Shown here piece by piece: positions 1-7,090 of a stretch of 9,467 nucleotides of DNA (its first letter is position 1; each line of letters opens with the position of its first letter). Origin of the DNA: Actinomycetes bacterium (GTDB lineage Bacteria; Actinomycetota; Thermoleophilia; Solirubrobacterales; JACPNS01); assembly GCA_023404495.1 (NCBI GenBank), contig JAEYBE010000014.1:1-9467 (forward strand), in the 5' to 3' direction. The translations under genes were made by a program, and so were the position numbers. The notes under the pieces were generated by a model that saw only the letters and a program-made list of their open reading frames with translations, ran no database searches and was not told the origin of the DNA.

Positions 1-65
1 ATCTTCGTCTGCGTCGAGAGCTGGACGTGGATCTCGAGGCCGATCACGGCTTCGTAGTCAGCCAT
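1..65 (-). CDS. gatB: Aspartyl/glutamyl-tRNA amidotransferase subunit B, N-terminal fragment
   Basis: Only the first 21 codons are in the window; the rest runs off the left edge. The visible protein begins MADYEAVIGLEIHVQL, the near-invariant opening of GatB, where the GLEIHVQL segment is a family signature. GatB is the kinase and tRNA-binding subunit of the GatCAB complex: it phosphorylates the Glu (or Asp) of misacylated tRNA, which is then amidated with ammonia delivered from GatA. The ATG overlaps the gatA stop by one base (TGATG), and a good Shine-Dalgarno (GGGAGGGGAG) lies just upstream inside the gatA end, so translation is probably coupled. The identification is firm despite the short length because of both motif and gene order. 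Confidence 0.93.
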   Translation of the reverse strand, partial: MADYEAVIGLEIHVQLSTQTK

Positions 66-1528
66 CAGCTCCCCTCCCAGGTCCACGGGCCGCCAGCAAA
101 CTCGGTCGCCTGCTCGAAGACGTGGGCAGCCTCAAGCAAAGCGTTCTCGGCGAAGTGCGGCGCCACGATCTGCAGCCCGACAGGCAACGCGCCATCGGTG
201 GCTGACTCGACCGCGGATGCTCCATCGCCGCTGGCAAGCCCCGCCGGAACGCTGATCGCCGGCAAGCCGGCAAGCGAGACGGGCACAGTGAAGAGGTCGC
301 CCAGGTACATCGAGAGCGGGTCGTCGGTCTTCTCGCCAAGACCAAAGGCGACGCTCGGCGCGGTCGGAGTGATGATGAAGTCGCACTTCTCAAACGCCGC
401 GGCATAGTCCTCGACGATCTTCGTGCGGACCTGCTGAGCGCGGTTGTAGTACGCGTCGTAGTAGCCGGAAGAGAGCGCGTACGTGCCGAGCATCACGCGG
501 CGCTTGACCTCGTCGCCGAAACCTTCGCCGCGGGTGCGCTCGTACATATCGGTCAGACCCTGCGGATCGTCCGCGCGCAGCCCGTAGCGGACGCCATCAA
601 AGCGCGCAAGGTTCGCGCTGGCCTCCGCCGGAGCGATCACGTAGTAGGCCGAAAGCGCGTAGTCAGCGTGCGGGAGGGGCACCTCAATGATCTCTCCCCC
701 GGCTGCCTCGATGCGCTTGCAGGCAAGGTCGAATACCTCCTTGACGCCGGTCTGCACGCCATTCCAGTCGAGCGGCGCGGGGACAGCGAAACGCTTCCCG
801 GCCAGCGACTCGCCCGCGGGCAATGCGACTTCTTCCGGCAGTCCAGTGCTTGTCGAATCCATCGGATCCTTGCCCGCCATGTGCCGCAGCATCAGCGCCG
901 CGTCGGTCACGTCGCGCGTGATCGGGCCGGCCTGGTCGAGCGACGAAGCGAAGGCGACCATGCCGTAACGCGAGATCGCGCCGTACGTGGGTTTCAGGCC
1001 AATCAGCCCGCAGAAGGCCGCCGGCTGGCGGATCGAGCCACCGGTGTCGGTGCCGGTCGCCCAGGGTGCAAGGCCAGCTGCGACCGCCGCGGCAGACCCG
1101 CCCGATGAGCCGCCCGGGACGCGCGAGCGATCCCAAGGATTCTGAACCGGTCCGAATGCGGAGTTCTCATTGGATGAGCCCATCGCGAACTCGTCCATGT
1201 TGACCTTGCCCAGATACGAAGCGCCTGCCTCGGCGAGCTTGGCGATCGACGTCGCGGTGTAAGGCGGGATGTAGCCGGTGAGAATCTTTGAGCACGCGCG
1301 CGTCTCAACCCCCTGGACGCAGAAGAGGTCCTTCACCGCGAGCGGCACGCCGGCGAGCGGCGCGTCCGGTGCTGCATCAAACTCCGCACCGCCGACGGAG
1401 ACAAACGCGTTGATCTCATCGGCAGCGGCGCGCGCGGCGTAGAAGTCCTGAAGCTCCGTCGCCGAAACCTCGCCCGAGCGAATCGCCTCGGCGGCCTTGG
1501 CCGCCGTCAAACCGAGCAGATCCGCCAT
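65..1528 (-). CDS. gatA: Glutamyl-tRNA(Gln) amidotransferase subunit A (amidase)
   Basis: GatA is the glutaminase subunit of GatCAB. It hydrolyses glutamine and channels ammonia to GatB to convert Glu-tRNA(Gln) to Gln-tRNA(Gln), and in many bacteria Asp-tRNA(Asn) to Asn-tRNA(Asn). The 487-residue product has the full amidase-signature fold. The Ser-cisSer-Lys triad fits K66 (in AVKDLF), S141 (in VPGGSSGGS) and S165 (in DTGGSIRQPA); these spacings equal those of the K79/S154/S178 triad known for Staphylococcus GatA. Other family motifs are MDEFAMGSSNENSAFG (111-126), GLKPTYG (177-183), and MYLGDLFTVPVSLAGLPAISVP near 407-428. A small Gly/Ala/Ser-rich insertion (about 432-447) precedes the conserved LPVGLQI. 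The ATG lies 3 nt after the gatC stop, so gatC and gatA are co-translated. Length is normal and nothing looks broken. Confidence 0.97.
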   Translation of the reverse strand: MADLLGLTAAKAAEAIRSGEVSATELQDFYAARAAADEINAFVSVGGAEFDAAPDAPLAGVPLAVKDLFCVQGVETRACSKILTGYIPPYTATSIAKLAEAGASYLGKVNMDEFAMGSSNENSAFGPVQNPWDRSRVPGGSSGGSAAAVAAGLAPWATGTDTGGSIRQPAAFCGLIGLKPTYGAISRYGMVAFASSLDQAGPITRDVTDAALMLRHMAGKDPMDSTSTGLPEEVALPAGESLAGKRFAVPAPLDWNGVQTGVKEVFDLACKRIEAAGGEIIEVPLPHADYALSAYYVIAPAEASANLARFDGVRYGLRADDPQGLTDMYERTRGEGFGDEVKRRVMLGTYALSSGYYDAYYNRAQQVRTKIVEDYAAAFEKCDFIITPTAPSVAFGLGEKTDDPLSMYLGDLFTVPVSLAGLPAISVPAGLASGDGASAVESATDGALPVGLQIVAPHFAENALLEAAHVFEQATEFAGGPWTWEGS

Positions 1529-1531
1529 CGA

Positions 1532-1816
1532 TCAGCTACCTGCCGCCGGGACGCCGAACCCGCCGTCCGCCGGGTCCGGGGCGTTCTCGAGCGCTTGTTC
1601 GGGCGTCAGACTCGGGCGCGGCGAGTCTTCGCGCAACTCATTCTCCAGATCGACCACGCGGGCCGTCGGCGCGACGCCATCGAGATCCAGCTCATTCATG
1701 TGCTCGACGTAGCCCAGCACAGACTGCAGCTCGCGCGTCATGCGCTCCTGCTCGTCGGCCGAGAGCCTGAGGCGGGCAAGGCGGGCGACGTATGCGACGT
1801 CTTCGGGAGTGATCAC
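1532..1816 (-). CDS. gatC: Aspartyl/glutamyl-tRNA amidotransferase subunit C
   Basis: GatC is the small subunit that wraps around the GatA-GatB interface and stabilises the amidotransferase. The 94-residue product opens with ITPEDVAYVARLARLRLSAD, typical of GatC, followed by a helix (ELQSVLGYVEHMNELDLDG) and the usual VAPT segment. The LREDSPRPSLTPEQALENAPD region corresponds to the family's conserved LRED.v...s.e..L.NAP stretch. The start is GTG at 1816. It has no convincing Shine-Dalgarno, but a TAGACT hexamer ends 7 nt before it, which suggests a leaderless transcript. It is separated from the upstream membrane-protein gene by 37 nt, the largest gap in this gene run, and is followed by gatA after 3 nt. 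Confidence 0.95.
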   Translation of the reverse strand: MITPEDVAYVARLARLRLSADEQERMTRELQSVLGYVEHMNELDLDGVAPTARVVDLENELREDSPRPSLTPEQALENAPDPADGGFGVPAAGS

Positions 1817-1823
1817 GAGCGAG

Positions 1824-1829
1824 AGTCTA
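1824..1829 (-). promoter_or_regulatory. Probable -10 element (TAGACT) of a leaderless gatC promoter
   Basis: On the minus strand TAGACT is followed by 7 nt and then the gatC GTG, placing the expected transcription start at or next to the start codon. TANNNT 6-7 nt before an ATG/GTG is the well-known signature of leaderless genes in actinobacteria. There is no recognisable -35 box about 17 nt upstream. The lack of a Shine-Dalgarno before gatC supports the reading. It would give gatCAB a promoter internal to the longer gene run. Confidence 0.5.
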
Positions 1830-1853
1830 GGTCTTGCGAAATCCGTGGCGGAA

Positions 1854-2354
1854 TCACTCGACGTCGATCAGCTCAGGCCGCGGCGCCTTGTCGAATCCTT
1901 CGGGCACCGTCTCGTCGCGCAGGCCCCATGCCGTCCCGCTGAGCAACACCAGCGAGCCGACAAGCGCCATATAGAAACCGAACTCCGCACTCGAGTACGG
2001 CCGCGGCGCGCTGACCAATCGAACCAGCAGGCAGACCGTCGCGATCAGGCTGGTGATGATCAGCGGCGAGCCGAGAATCGTCGACCAGTCCGGCGTGCGC
2101 GAAAACAGCGCTGCAAGCACAAGACACGCCCCCAGCAGGATGCTGAGGTAGACCCACCAGCGGGCGAATCCCAGGTCCCAGACATTCAGGTCGATCGCGC
2201 GATCGCTACCGCCGCCGACCAGCTGCGCGCCCGGCGCGACCTTCAAGAGGTCGGCGGCGCTCGGAAGCGCAAACCACGGCAGGAAGGTCGAGACGAACAG
2301 CATCAGGGCGCCGACGCCGACCAGAAGGTCGGCAGTCCTGAGCTTGGCTCCCAT
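1854..2354 (-). CDS. Conserved four-helix membrane protein of unknown function
   Basis: This 166-residue protein matches no family I can name. It has four likely transmembrane segments at about residues 8-29 (contains FLPWF), 66-84, 92-114 and 125-143. A loop of about 36 residues, with a Gly-rich stretch (VGGGSDR), separates helices 1 and 2, and the acidic C-terminal tail (about 146-166) is hydrophilic. The first helix plus the FLPWF turn resembles small actinobacterial membrane proteins annotated only as hypothetical. The ATG is 2 nt after the folD stop, with a good Shine-Dalgarno (AGGGAG) 6-7 nt upstream, so it is certainly read with folD. Its position between folD and gatC gives no direct clue to function. 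I see no catalytic motif. Confidence 0.85.
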   Translation of the reverse strand: MGAKLRTADLLVGVGALMLFVSTFLPWFALPSAADLLKVAPGAQLVGGGSDRAIDLNVWDLGFARWWVYLSILLGACLVLAALFSRTPDWSTILGSPLIITSLIATVCLLVRLVSAPRPYSSAEFGFYMALVGSLVLLSGTAWGLRDETVPEGFDKAPRPELIDVE

Positions 2355-2356
2355 GT

Positions 2357-3229
2357 TCAGCTCCCTGCCCTTGCCTGGGCCGCACGGACGGTGTTTTCAA
2401 GCAAACAGGCGATTGTCATTGGACCGACCCCGCCCGGGACCGGCGTGACCGCCGAAGCCACGCCCTGAACGGACTCAAAATCGACGTCGCCAAGCAGCCC
2501 GTCCTCGCCGCGGGTGGTGCCAACGTCGATCACGATCGCACCGGGCTTGACCATCGAGCCGTCGATCAGCTCAGGAGATCCGACGCAGGCGACGAGCACG
2601 TCGGCGCGGCGGGTCACTTCGCCGAGGTCCCGGGTGCGCGAGTGGCAGGTTGTGACGGTCGCGTTCTGTGCGAGCAGCAACGACGCCACGGGCTTGCCGA
2701 CGAGGTTTGAGCGACCGACGACCACAGCTTCCGCGCCCGAGAGCTGAGCGCCCGCGTGTTCGAGCAGGATCATCACGCCGCTGGGCGTGCAGGGCACGAG
2801 ACCGGCGCGGCCCTGGACGAGCAGCCCGGCACTGGCGGACGTCAGCCCGTCGACATCCTTGGACGGCGGAATCAGCTCCGTCATCGCGTCGTCGTCGAGG
2901 TGATCCGGGAGCGGAAGCTGGAGCAGGATTCCATCCACCGCCTCGTCGCGCCCAAGGTCCGCGATCAGACCGGCCAAGAAGTCGGCTGAGGTGTCGGCGG
3001 GCAGGCGTTCGTCGCTGCTGTCGATCCCGACTTCCGCACAGGCTTTGTGCTTGTTGCTGACGTACACGTGTGAGGCCGGGTCGTCGCCGACGAGAATCGT
3101 CGTGAGCGCCGGCGCGCGGCCGTGCTGCGCCTCGAATTCAGTGACGCGTTCGGCGACCTTCTGCCGCAGTTCGGCAGCGACAGCCTTGCCGTCAATCCGC
3201 GTTGTCTGAATCGGAGACACAGTTGTCAT
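2357..3229 (-). CDS. folD: Bifunctional methylenetetrahydrofolate dehydrogenase / methenyltetrahydrofolate cyclohydrolase
   Basis: FolD interconverts 5,10-methylene-THF, 5,10-methenyl-THF and 10-formyl-THF with NADP(H), supplying one-carbon units for purines and formyl-Met-tRNA. The 290-residue product is of normal length. Visible motifs are the catalytic YVSNK (Y56 and K60), GILLQLPLP (100-108), PSKDVDG (122-128), PCTPSG (146-151), the Rossmann dinucleotide-binding VVVGRSNLVGKP (169-180), and the C-terminal TPVPGGVGPMT (262-272). All key residues are present, so it should be active. Its ATG overlaps the stop of the preceding DUF4190-like gene by 4 nt (ATGA), implying coupled translation. The TGA is 2 nt before the next gene. 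Confidence 0.97.
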   Translation of the reverse strand: MTTVSPIQTTRIDGKAVAAELRQKVAERVTEFEAQHGRAPALTTILVGDDPASHVYVSNKHKACAEVGIDSSDERLPADTSADFLAGLIADLGRDEAVDGILLQLPLPDHLDDDAMTELIPPSKDVDGLTSASAGLLVQGRAGLVPCTPSGVMILLEHAGAQLSGAEAVVVGRSNLVGKPVASLLLAQNATVTTCHSRTRDLGEVTRRADVLVACVGSPELIDGSMVKPGAIVIDVGTTRGEDGLLGDVDFESVQGVASAVTPVPGGVGPMTIACLLENTVRAAQARAGS

Positions 3230-3747
3230 CGTGCGTTTCGAATGTCCTTGAGCATCTCATCGAGCGTGGGAAGCACGCCCTGCGCGACGAGAATCAGTAG
3301 AACGATGCCGATCAAGGTACCGAGCGCACCGAACAGCACCGCGAGCTGCCCCAATCGCTTCTCTCCCTTGCGGATCGCCATCGCCCCCATCACGACCGCG
3401 ATCGGGCCGAGCACGATGTTGAAAACGAAGATCGAGGCGATGCCGGTCCAGAAGGCGATTCGCGCGAACCGCGCCTCTTCGGTGAGCGGCGGCAGCGTGC
3501 GCTGGAGTTCCGACGACTGACGAAATGACGGGCCGGTCTCACCGCGAGCCGGGCGCGATCCCTGTTGGTACTCCGGCGAGTGCGACGGCGGATGGCCGTA
3601 CGCCTCCTGCGGCTGCCACGCCTCCGCAGGGCTGACAGTCGGGACCGGATCCGATTCGGTCGAGAACGGCGCGCCGTCAGCCGGGTCAGCGCGATAGGGC
3701 TCGCCCACCGGTTCGGGCGCGCGATACTCGCGCTCGGGAGGACTCAT
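3226..3747 (-). CDS. DUF4190-like membrane protein with a Pro-rich cytoplasmic N-terminus
   Basis: The 173-residue protein has two parts. Residues 1 to about 88 are Pro/Glu/Ser/Gln-rich, low complexity and probably disordered. Residues about 93-157 hold two hydrophobic helices (about 95-122 and 132-156) joined by a short basic loop (AIRKGEKRLGQ). The pattern ARIAFWTGIASIFVFNIVLGPIA, then MGAMAIRKG, then a second Gly-rich helix is typical of the DUF4190 family, common in actinobacteria and of unknown function. Its ATG overlaps the pcrA stop by 4 nt (ATGA), and its own stop overlaps the folD start in the same way. The link to pcrA and folD is therefore translational, though no functional connection is evident. 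Confidence 0.85.
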   Translation of the reverse strand: MSPPEREYRAPEPVGEPYRADPADGAPFSTESDPVPTVSPAEAWQPQEAYGHPPSHSPEYQQGSRPARGETGPSFRQSSELQRTLPPLTEEARFARIAFWTGIASIFVFNIVLGPIAVVMGAMAIRKGEKRLGQLAVLFGALGTLIGIVLLILVAQGVLPTLDEMLKDIRNAR

Positions 3748-5972
3748 GCGCCCGCCCCCACCCGCTTGGTGATTGGCGCGTAGTCAGCGATGAACTTGCG
3801 CTCAGAACCGTCGTCGGAGAAGCGCACGACAATCATGTTGCCGGGTTCGACGCCAATCACGACGCCCGAGCCGAAGTTGGCATGCTCGACGTCGTCGCCG
3901 ATTTTGAAGCGCGCCATCGGGAGCGTTCCGGCGCCTGGTCGCGAGTTGGCACCGGACGAAGCGGCGATCCCGGCCTTGCGCGATCCCGTTCCGTATGAGC
4001 CGCCGGACTCGACTTCGACCGCAACATCCAGGTGCTCGTCGGGGATCTCGTCGAGAAAGCGCGACGGCTCGTTCCAACCCGACTCCCCGAAGATCATCCG
4101 TCGGGCGGCGTGCGTGAGGTAGAGATTCTCTCGAGCGCGGGTGATCCCGACGTAACAGAGCCTGCGCTCCTCCTCGATGTCTCCGGAGTCGACCGCCCGT
4201 GAGTGCGGGAAGATGCCCTCCTCCAGACCAAGCATGAAGACGACGGGAAATTCGAGTCCCTTGGCGTTGTGCAGAGTCATCAGCGTGATCTGCCCATCGT
4301 CGTCGTCGATCGCGTCCTGGTCGGAGAACAGCGCGACCTGCTGCAGGAACGACTCGAGTCCGGCGTCGTCGTCGCCGATCGCGTTGAGGTCGTACTCCCG
4401 GGCAAGACCCACGAGTTCCTGAAGGTTTTCGAGCCGCGTCAGCGCCTGCGGATCGCCCGCGCTCTCGGCCTTGAGGTAATCGAAGTAGCCGCTCTGATCG
4501 AGCACGAACTCGAGCAGGTCGCCGACGTGCTTCTCGCTCGCGGCCTTCTGGCGCATCGCGTCAAGCGACTCAGAGAATCGCGCCAGCGCCTTGAGCGCGG
4601 CGCCGCCGAGCCCCGGAACCTCTTCCGCCCGGCCGATCAGGTCCAGCGCGGCCTCGCCGGAAGTGTTGGCGTGCGCGAGCAGTCGGTCGAGCGTCGTCTT
4701 GCCGATCCCGCGCTTCGGTGAGTTGATGATGCGTTGCAATGACACCTGATCGCTGGGGTTTGCCAGCACCGTCAGATAGGCCAGCGCGTCCTTGACTTCT
4801 GCCCGCTCGTAGAAGCGCGTGCCGCCGATCACCTGGTAGGGCATCCGGTAGCGAACCAGCGTGTCCTCGAGTACGCGCGACTGGGCGTTCGTCCGGTAGA
4901 AGACCGCTACATCGTTGTTTGAGAGGCCGGCCTCGGTGAGACGCTGAATCTCACCGGCGACGTAGCGAGCTTCTTCGTGCTCGTCGGTGAGCTGGCGCAG
5001 GCGGATCTTCTCGCCCTCAGGCCCGTCCGTCCAGAGCTTCTTCGACTTGCGGCCGCTGTTGCGTGCGACGACGGCGTGGGCCGCCTCGAGGATTCGCCCC
5101 GTCGAGCGGTAGTTCTGCTCGAGTTTGATCACCTCGGCATCGGGGAAGTCCTTCTCGAAGTCGAGGATGTTGCGAACGTCGGCGCCGCGGAATCCATAGA
5201 TCGACTGGTCGTCGTCGCCGACCACAACCAGGTTGCGGTGCTTGTGCGCGAGCAGCTCGACCCATTTGTACTGCGCCGAGTTGGTGTCCTGGTACTCGTC
5301 GACGAGAATCTGCTGGAAGAGACTGCGGTATCGGTCCAGCACTTCGGGATACGTCTCAAACAGCTCCACCGAACGCATCAACAGGTCGTCGAAATCCATC
5401 GCGTTCATCTCGCGCAGGCGGCGCTCGTAGACGCCGTAGACCTCAGCGACGATCTCGTCGACCACGCCGTCGACGTGATTTGCGAACTTCGCCGCGCTCT
5501 CGAGCTGATTCTTGGCGCGCGAGATGATCGACTGGATCATCCGCGGCGGGAAGCGCTTGCTGTCGACTTCCAGCGACTCCATCGCTTGGCGCACCAGCCG
5601 CTGGGAGTCGGCCGAGTCGTAGATCGTGTAGCCGCGCGTGTAGCCGAGACGTTCGGCCTCGGAGCGCAGAATTCGTGCGCAGGCGGAGTGGAAGGTGGTG
5701 AGCCACATCGCTCCGGCGCGCGGACCGATCAGCTTTTCGGCGCGCTCGCGCATCTCCGCGGCCGCCTTGTTGGTGAAGGTGATCGCGAGGATCTGTTCGG
5801 GGCGCGCGTCGCCGGTCTGGATCAGGTGCGCGATGCGATGAGTGAGCACGCGTGTCTTGCCCGAACCCGCACCAGCGAGGATCAGCAGCGGACCGCCGCG
5901 GTGCACGACGGCAGCCTTCTGGGGGTCATTCAGCCCCTCGGTCAGGTCGATATCGGCGAAGAGCTGCTCCAC
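3744..5972 (-). CDS. pcrA: ATP-dependent DNA helicase, UvrD/PcrA type
   Basis: This is a superfamily 1A 3'-5' DNA helicase acting in repair, replication restart and transcription-coupled processes. All helicase motifs are present (numbered from GTG 5972): Q-motif LNDPQ near 14-18, Walker A GAGSGKT (34-40), TFTNKAAAEM (65-74), Walker B VDEYQDTN (224-231), motif III GDDDQSIYGFRGA (252-264), motif IV LEQNYRS and FYRTNAQSR, motif V TLHNAKGLEF (566-575), and motif VI YVGITRARE (607-615). Residues about 688-735 (RFKIGDDVEHANFGSGVV onward) form the tudor-like C-terminal domain that in PcrA contacts RNA polymerase. The length, 742 residues, is normal. A TTG one codon earlier (5975) is an alternative start. 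I prefer the GTG because TATGCT ends exactly 6 nt before it. This is the first gene of the leftward run. Confidence 0.96.
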   Translation of the reverse strand: MEQLFADIDLTEGLNDPQKAAVVHRGGPLLILAGAGSGKTRVLTHRIAHLIQTGDARPEQILAITFTNKAAAEMRERAEKLIGPRAGAMWLTTFHSACARILRSEAERLGYTRGYTIYDSADSQRLVRQAMESLEVDSKRFPPRMIQSIISRAKNQLESAAKFANHVDGVVDEIVAEVYGVYERRLREMNAMDFDDLLMRSVELFETYPEVLDRYRSLFQQILVDEYQDTNSAQYKWVELLAHKHRNLVVVGDDDQSIYGFRGADVRNILDFEKDFPDAEVIKLEQNYRSTGRILEAAHAVVARNSGRKSKKLWTDGPEGEKIRLRQLTDEHEEARYVAGEIQRLTEAGLSNNDVAVFYRTNAQSRVLEDTLVRYRMPYQVIGGTRFYERAEVKDALAYLTVLANPSDQVSLQRIINSPKRGIGKTTLDRLLAHANTSGEAALDLIGRAEEVPGLGGAALKALARFSESLDAMRQKAASEKHVGDLLEFVLDQSGYFDYLKAESAGDPQALTRLENLQELVGLAREYDLNAIGDDDAGLESFLQQVALFSDQDAIDDDDGQITLMTLHNAKGLEFPVVFMLGLEEGIFPHSRAVDSGDIEEERRLCYVGITRARENLYLTHAARRMIFGESGWNEPSRFLDEIPDEHLDVAVEVESGGSYGTGSRKAGIAASSGANSRPGAGTLPMARFKIGDDVEHANFGSGVVIGVEPGNMIVVRFSDDGSERKFIADYAPITKRVGAGA

Positions 5973-5978
5973 CAATCG

Positions 5979-5984
5979 AGCATA
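5979..5984 (-). promoter_or_regulatory. Probable -10 element (TATGCT) of a leaderless pcrA promoter
   Basis: On the minus strand TATGCT is followed by CGATTG and then GTG, so a start point 7 nt after the hexamer coincides with the GTG of pcrA. No Shine-Dalgarno precedes either candidate start codon. No good -35 is visible at 16-18 nt. The element lies in the 113-nt divergent region (5976-6088) shared with the hydrolase gene. Confidence 0.5.
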
Positions 5985-6075
5985 TCCCCGAGCGCGGAAC
6001 CGACCGGCACGCGCTGATCGTCACTTTCGCCGCCGCGCCGAGCCAATTCAGCGTCCACCATTGCATCATTTCGTG

Positions 6076-6081
6076 TAGAGT
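6076..6081 (+). promoter_or_regulatory. Probable -10 element (TAGAGT) of a leaderless hydrolase promoter
   Basis: TAGAGT is followed by 7 nt (TCCGCGC) and the ATG of the hydrolase at 6089, the same layout as at gatC and pcrA. There is no Shine-Dalgarno in those 7 nt. The GGAGG seen nearby lies after the ATG, inside codons 2-3. The -35 region is weak. This is the rightward half of the divergent region. Confidence 0.5.
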
Positions 6082-6088
6082 TCCGCGC

Positions 6089-7090
6089 ATGGAGGAAACC
6101 CCGCAGAAGATCGACGCCGTCTCAGAAATCCTCGCTCCGGAGGGCGACCAGACGACCAGCGAGGGCGCCGAGCGCATCGCAGTCCCCTGGGACGATTTCG
6201 TCGACACCAACTGGGACGCTTTTGACTTCACGCCCTACGAGCAGTTCATCGAGATAGATGGCCGCAAGCTCAACTACGTGGCGCTCGGCGATCCAGGCAA
6301 GCCGGTGTTGCTCTACGTGCACGGAATCATGGGCACATGGCGCAACTGGATCTTCAACTTGTTGCCGTTCGCTGATCGCTATCGCGTGATCGCCGTCGAT
6401 CTGCCGGGATTCGGACTCTCGGAAATGCCCGCCGGTGAGTTCACGCTCGAGCGCTACGCCGACACGTTGAAGGCGCTGATCGGCAAGCTCGGGATCGACA
6501 AGGTCACGCTGATCGGCAACTCAATGGGTGGTCAGGTGTCGGCGATCTTCGCGAAGAAGACGCCGGAGCTTCTGCACCGCGTGATCCTCGTCGACGCCGC
6601 CGGCTTCTCCACTTCCACCGAGCGGCTGCGCAAGCTCGCGCCCTACGCCAAATACCTCGAGTGGGTTTTCAAGGTCGGTCCCGGGATCCGCAAACTGATC
6701 GCCTACAACCGCTGGCTCGCGGCCTTCTTCACAAAGATCGTGCTCTGGAAGCCGATGAAGATCAGCGGCGACCTGATGCTGATCCTCCTGGCAGGGATCG
6801 GTAAGCCCGGGTTCATCCCAGCGCTGCGGACGATCACGAACACGCCGATCGACAAGTTCCCTGGCGACGTGGGCGTTGACACAGTGATCATCTGGGGCCG
6901 CAACGACTGGCTGATCCCCAAGAGCGACGCATTTCGCTTCGCCCGCATGATCCCGCATGCGAAGCTCGAACTGATGGACGATGTCGGTCACATCCCGATG
7001 TTCGAGACGCCGGACCGCTTCAATGCGCTGATCGAGCAGTACGCACCGCCCGTCGACAGCGCGGCGGCCAAGCAGCCTGTCGCGGCCTAG
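6089..7090 (+). CDS. Alpha/beta-fold hydrolase
   Basis: A 333-residue alpha/beta hydrolase, substrate unknown. The oxyanion region is LLYVHGIMGTWRNW (74-87), where the HG at 78-79 is typical. The nucleophile elbow is GNSMGG with S145. The acid is probably D273 in WGRNDWLIP and the base H301 in DDVGHIPMFE, giving a complete Ser-Asp-His triad. The first about 48 residues are acidic and hydrophilic with no signal peptide, so the enzyme should be cytoplasmic. The lid region (about 175-250) is rich in basic and hydrophobic residues (KLAPYAKYLEWVFKV, RKLIAYNRWLAAFF) and may sit against lipid or a greasy substrate. The family includes esterases, epoxide hydrolases, haloalkane dehalogenases and C-C bond hydrolases; the sequence does not decide among them. 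The ATG at 6089 is chosen over upstream in-frame codons because of the leaderless promoter. It is the only plus-strand gene here. Confidence 0.92.
   Translation: MEETPQKIDAVSEILAPEGDQTTSEGAERIAVPWDDFVDTNWDAFDFTPYEQFIEIDGRKLNYVALGDPGKPVLLYVHGIMGTWRNWIFNLLPFADRYRVIAVDLPGFGLSEMPAGEFTLERYADTLKALIGKLGIDKVTLIGNSMGGQVSAIFAKKTPELLHRVILVDAAGFSTSTERLRKLAPYAKYLEWVFKVGPGIRKLIAYNRWLAAFFTKIVLWKPMKISGDLMLILLAGIGKPGFIPALRTITNTPIDKFPGDVGVDTVIIWGRNDWLIPKSDAFRFARMIPHAKLELMDDVGHIPMFETPDRFNALIEQYAPPVDSAAAKQPVAA

Noticed and set aside
2197..2210. 14-bp palindrome CGATCGCGCGATCG inside the four-helix membrane protein gene
   Set aside because: GATC/CGATCG-rich words are frequent in this high-GC coding sequence, the site is mid-gene, and no repeat or paired site was seen.
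1740..2468. Plus-strand open frame (242 codons) opposite gatC, the membrane protein and the end of folD
   Set aside because: Its composition (Arg/Gln/Ala-rich, no hydrophobic core) is typical of antisense translation, and it crosses three supported genes.
4977..6017. Long plus-strand open frame (346 codons) opposite pcrA
   Set aside because: It is an antisense shadow of pcrA caused by high GC; its translation has no recognisable domain and pcrA is clearly the real gene.
5852..6088. In-frame 79-codon N-terminal extension of the hydrolase reading frame, overlapping pcrA antisense
   Set aside because: The extension is the antisense of the conserved PcrA N-terminus, has no family features, and an ATG with a promoter-like element exists at 6089.
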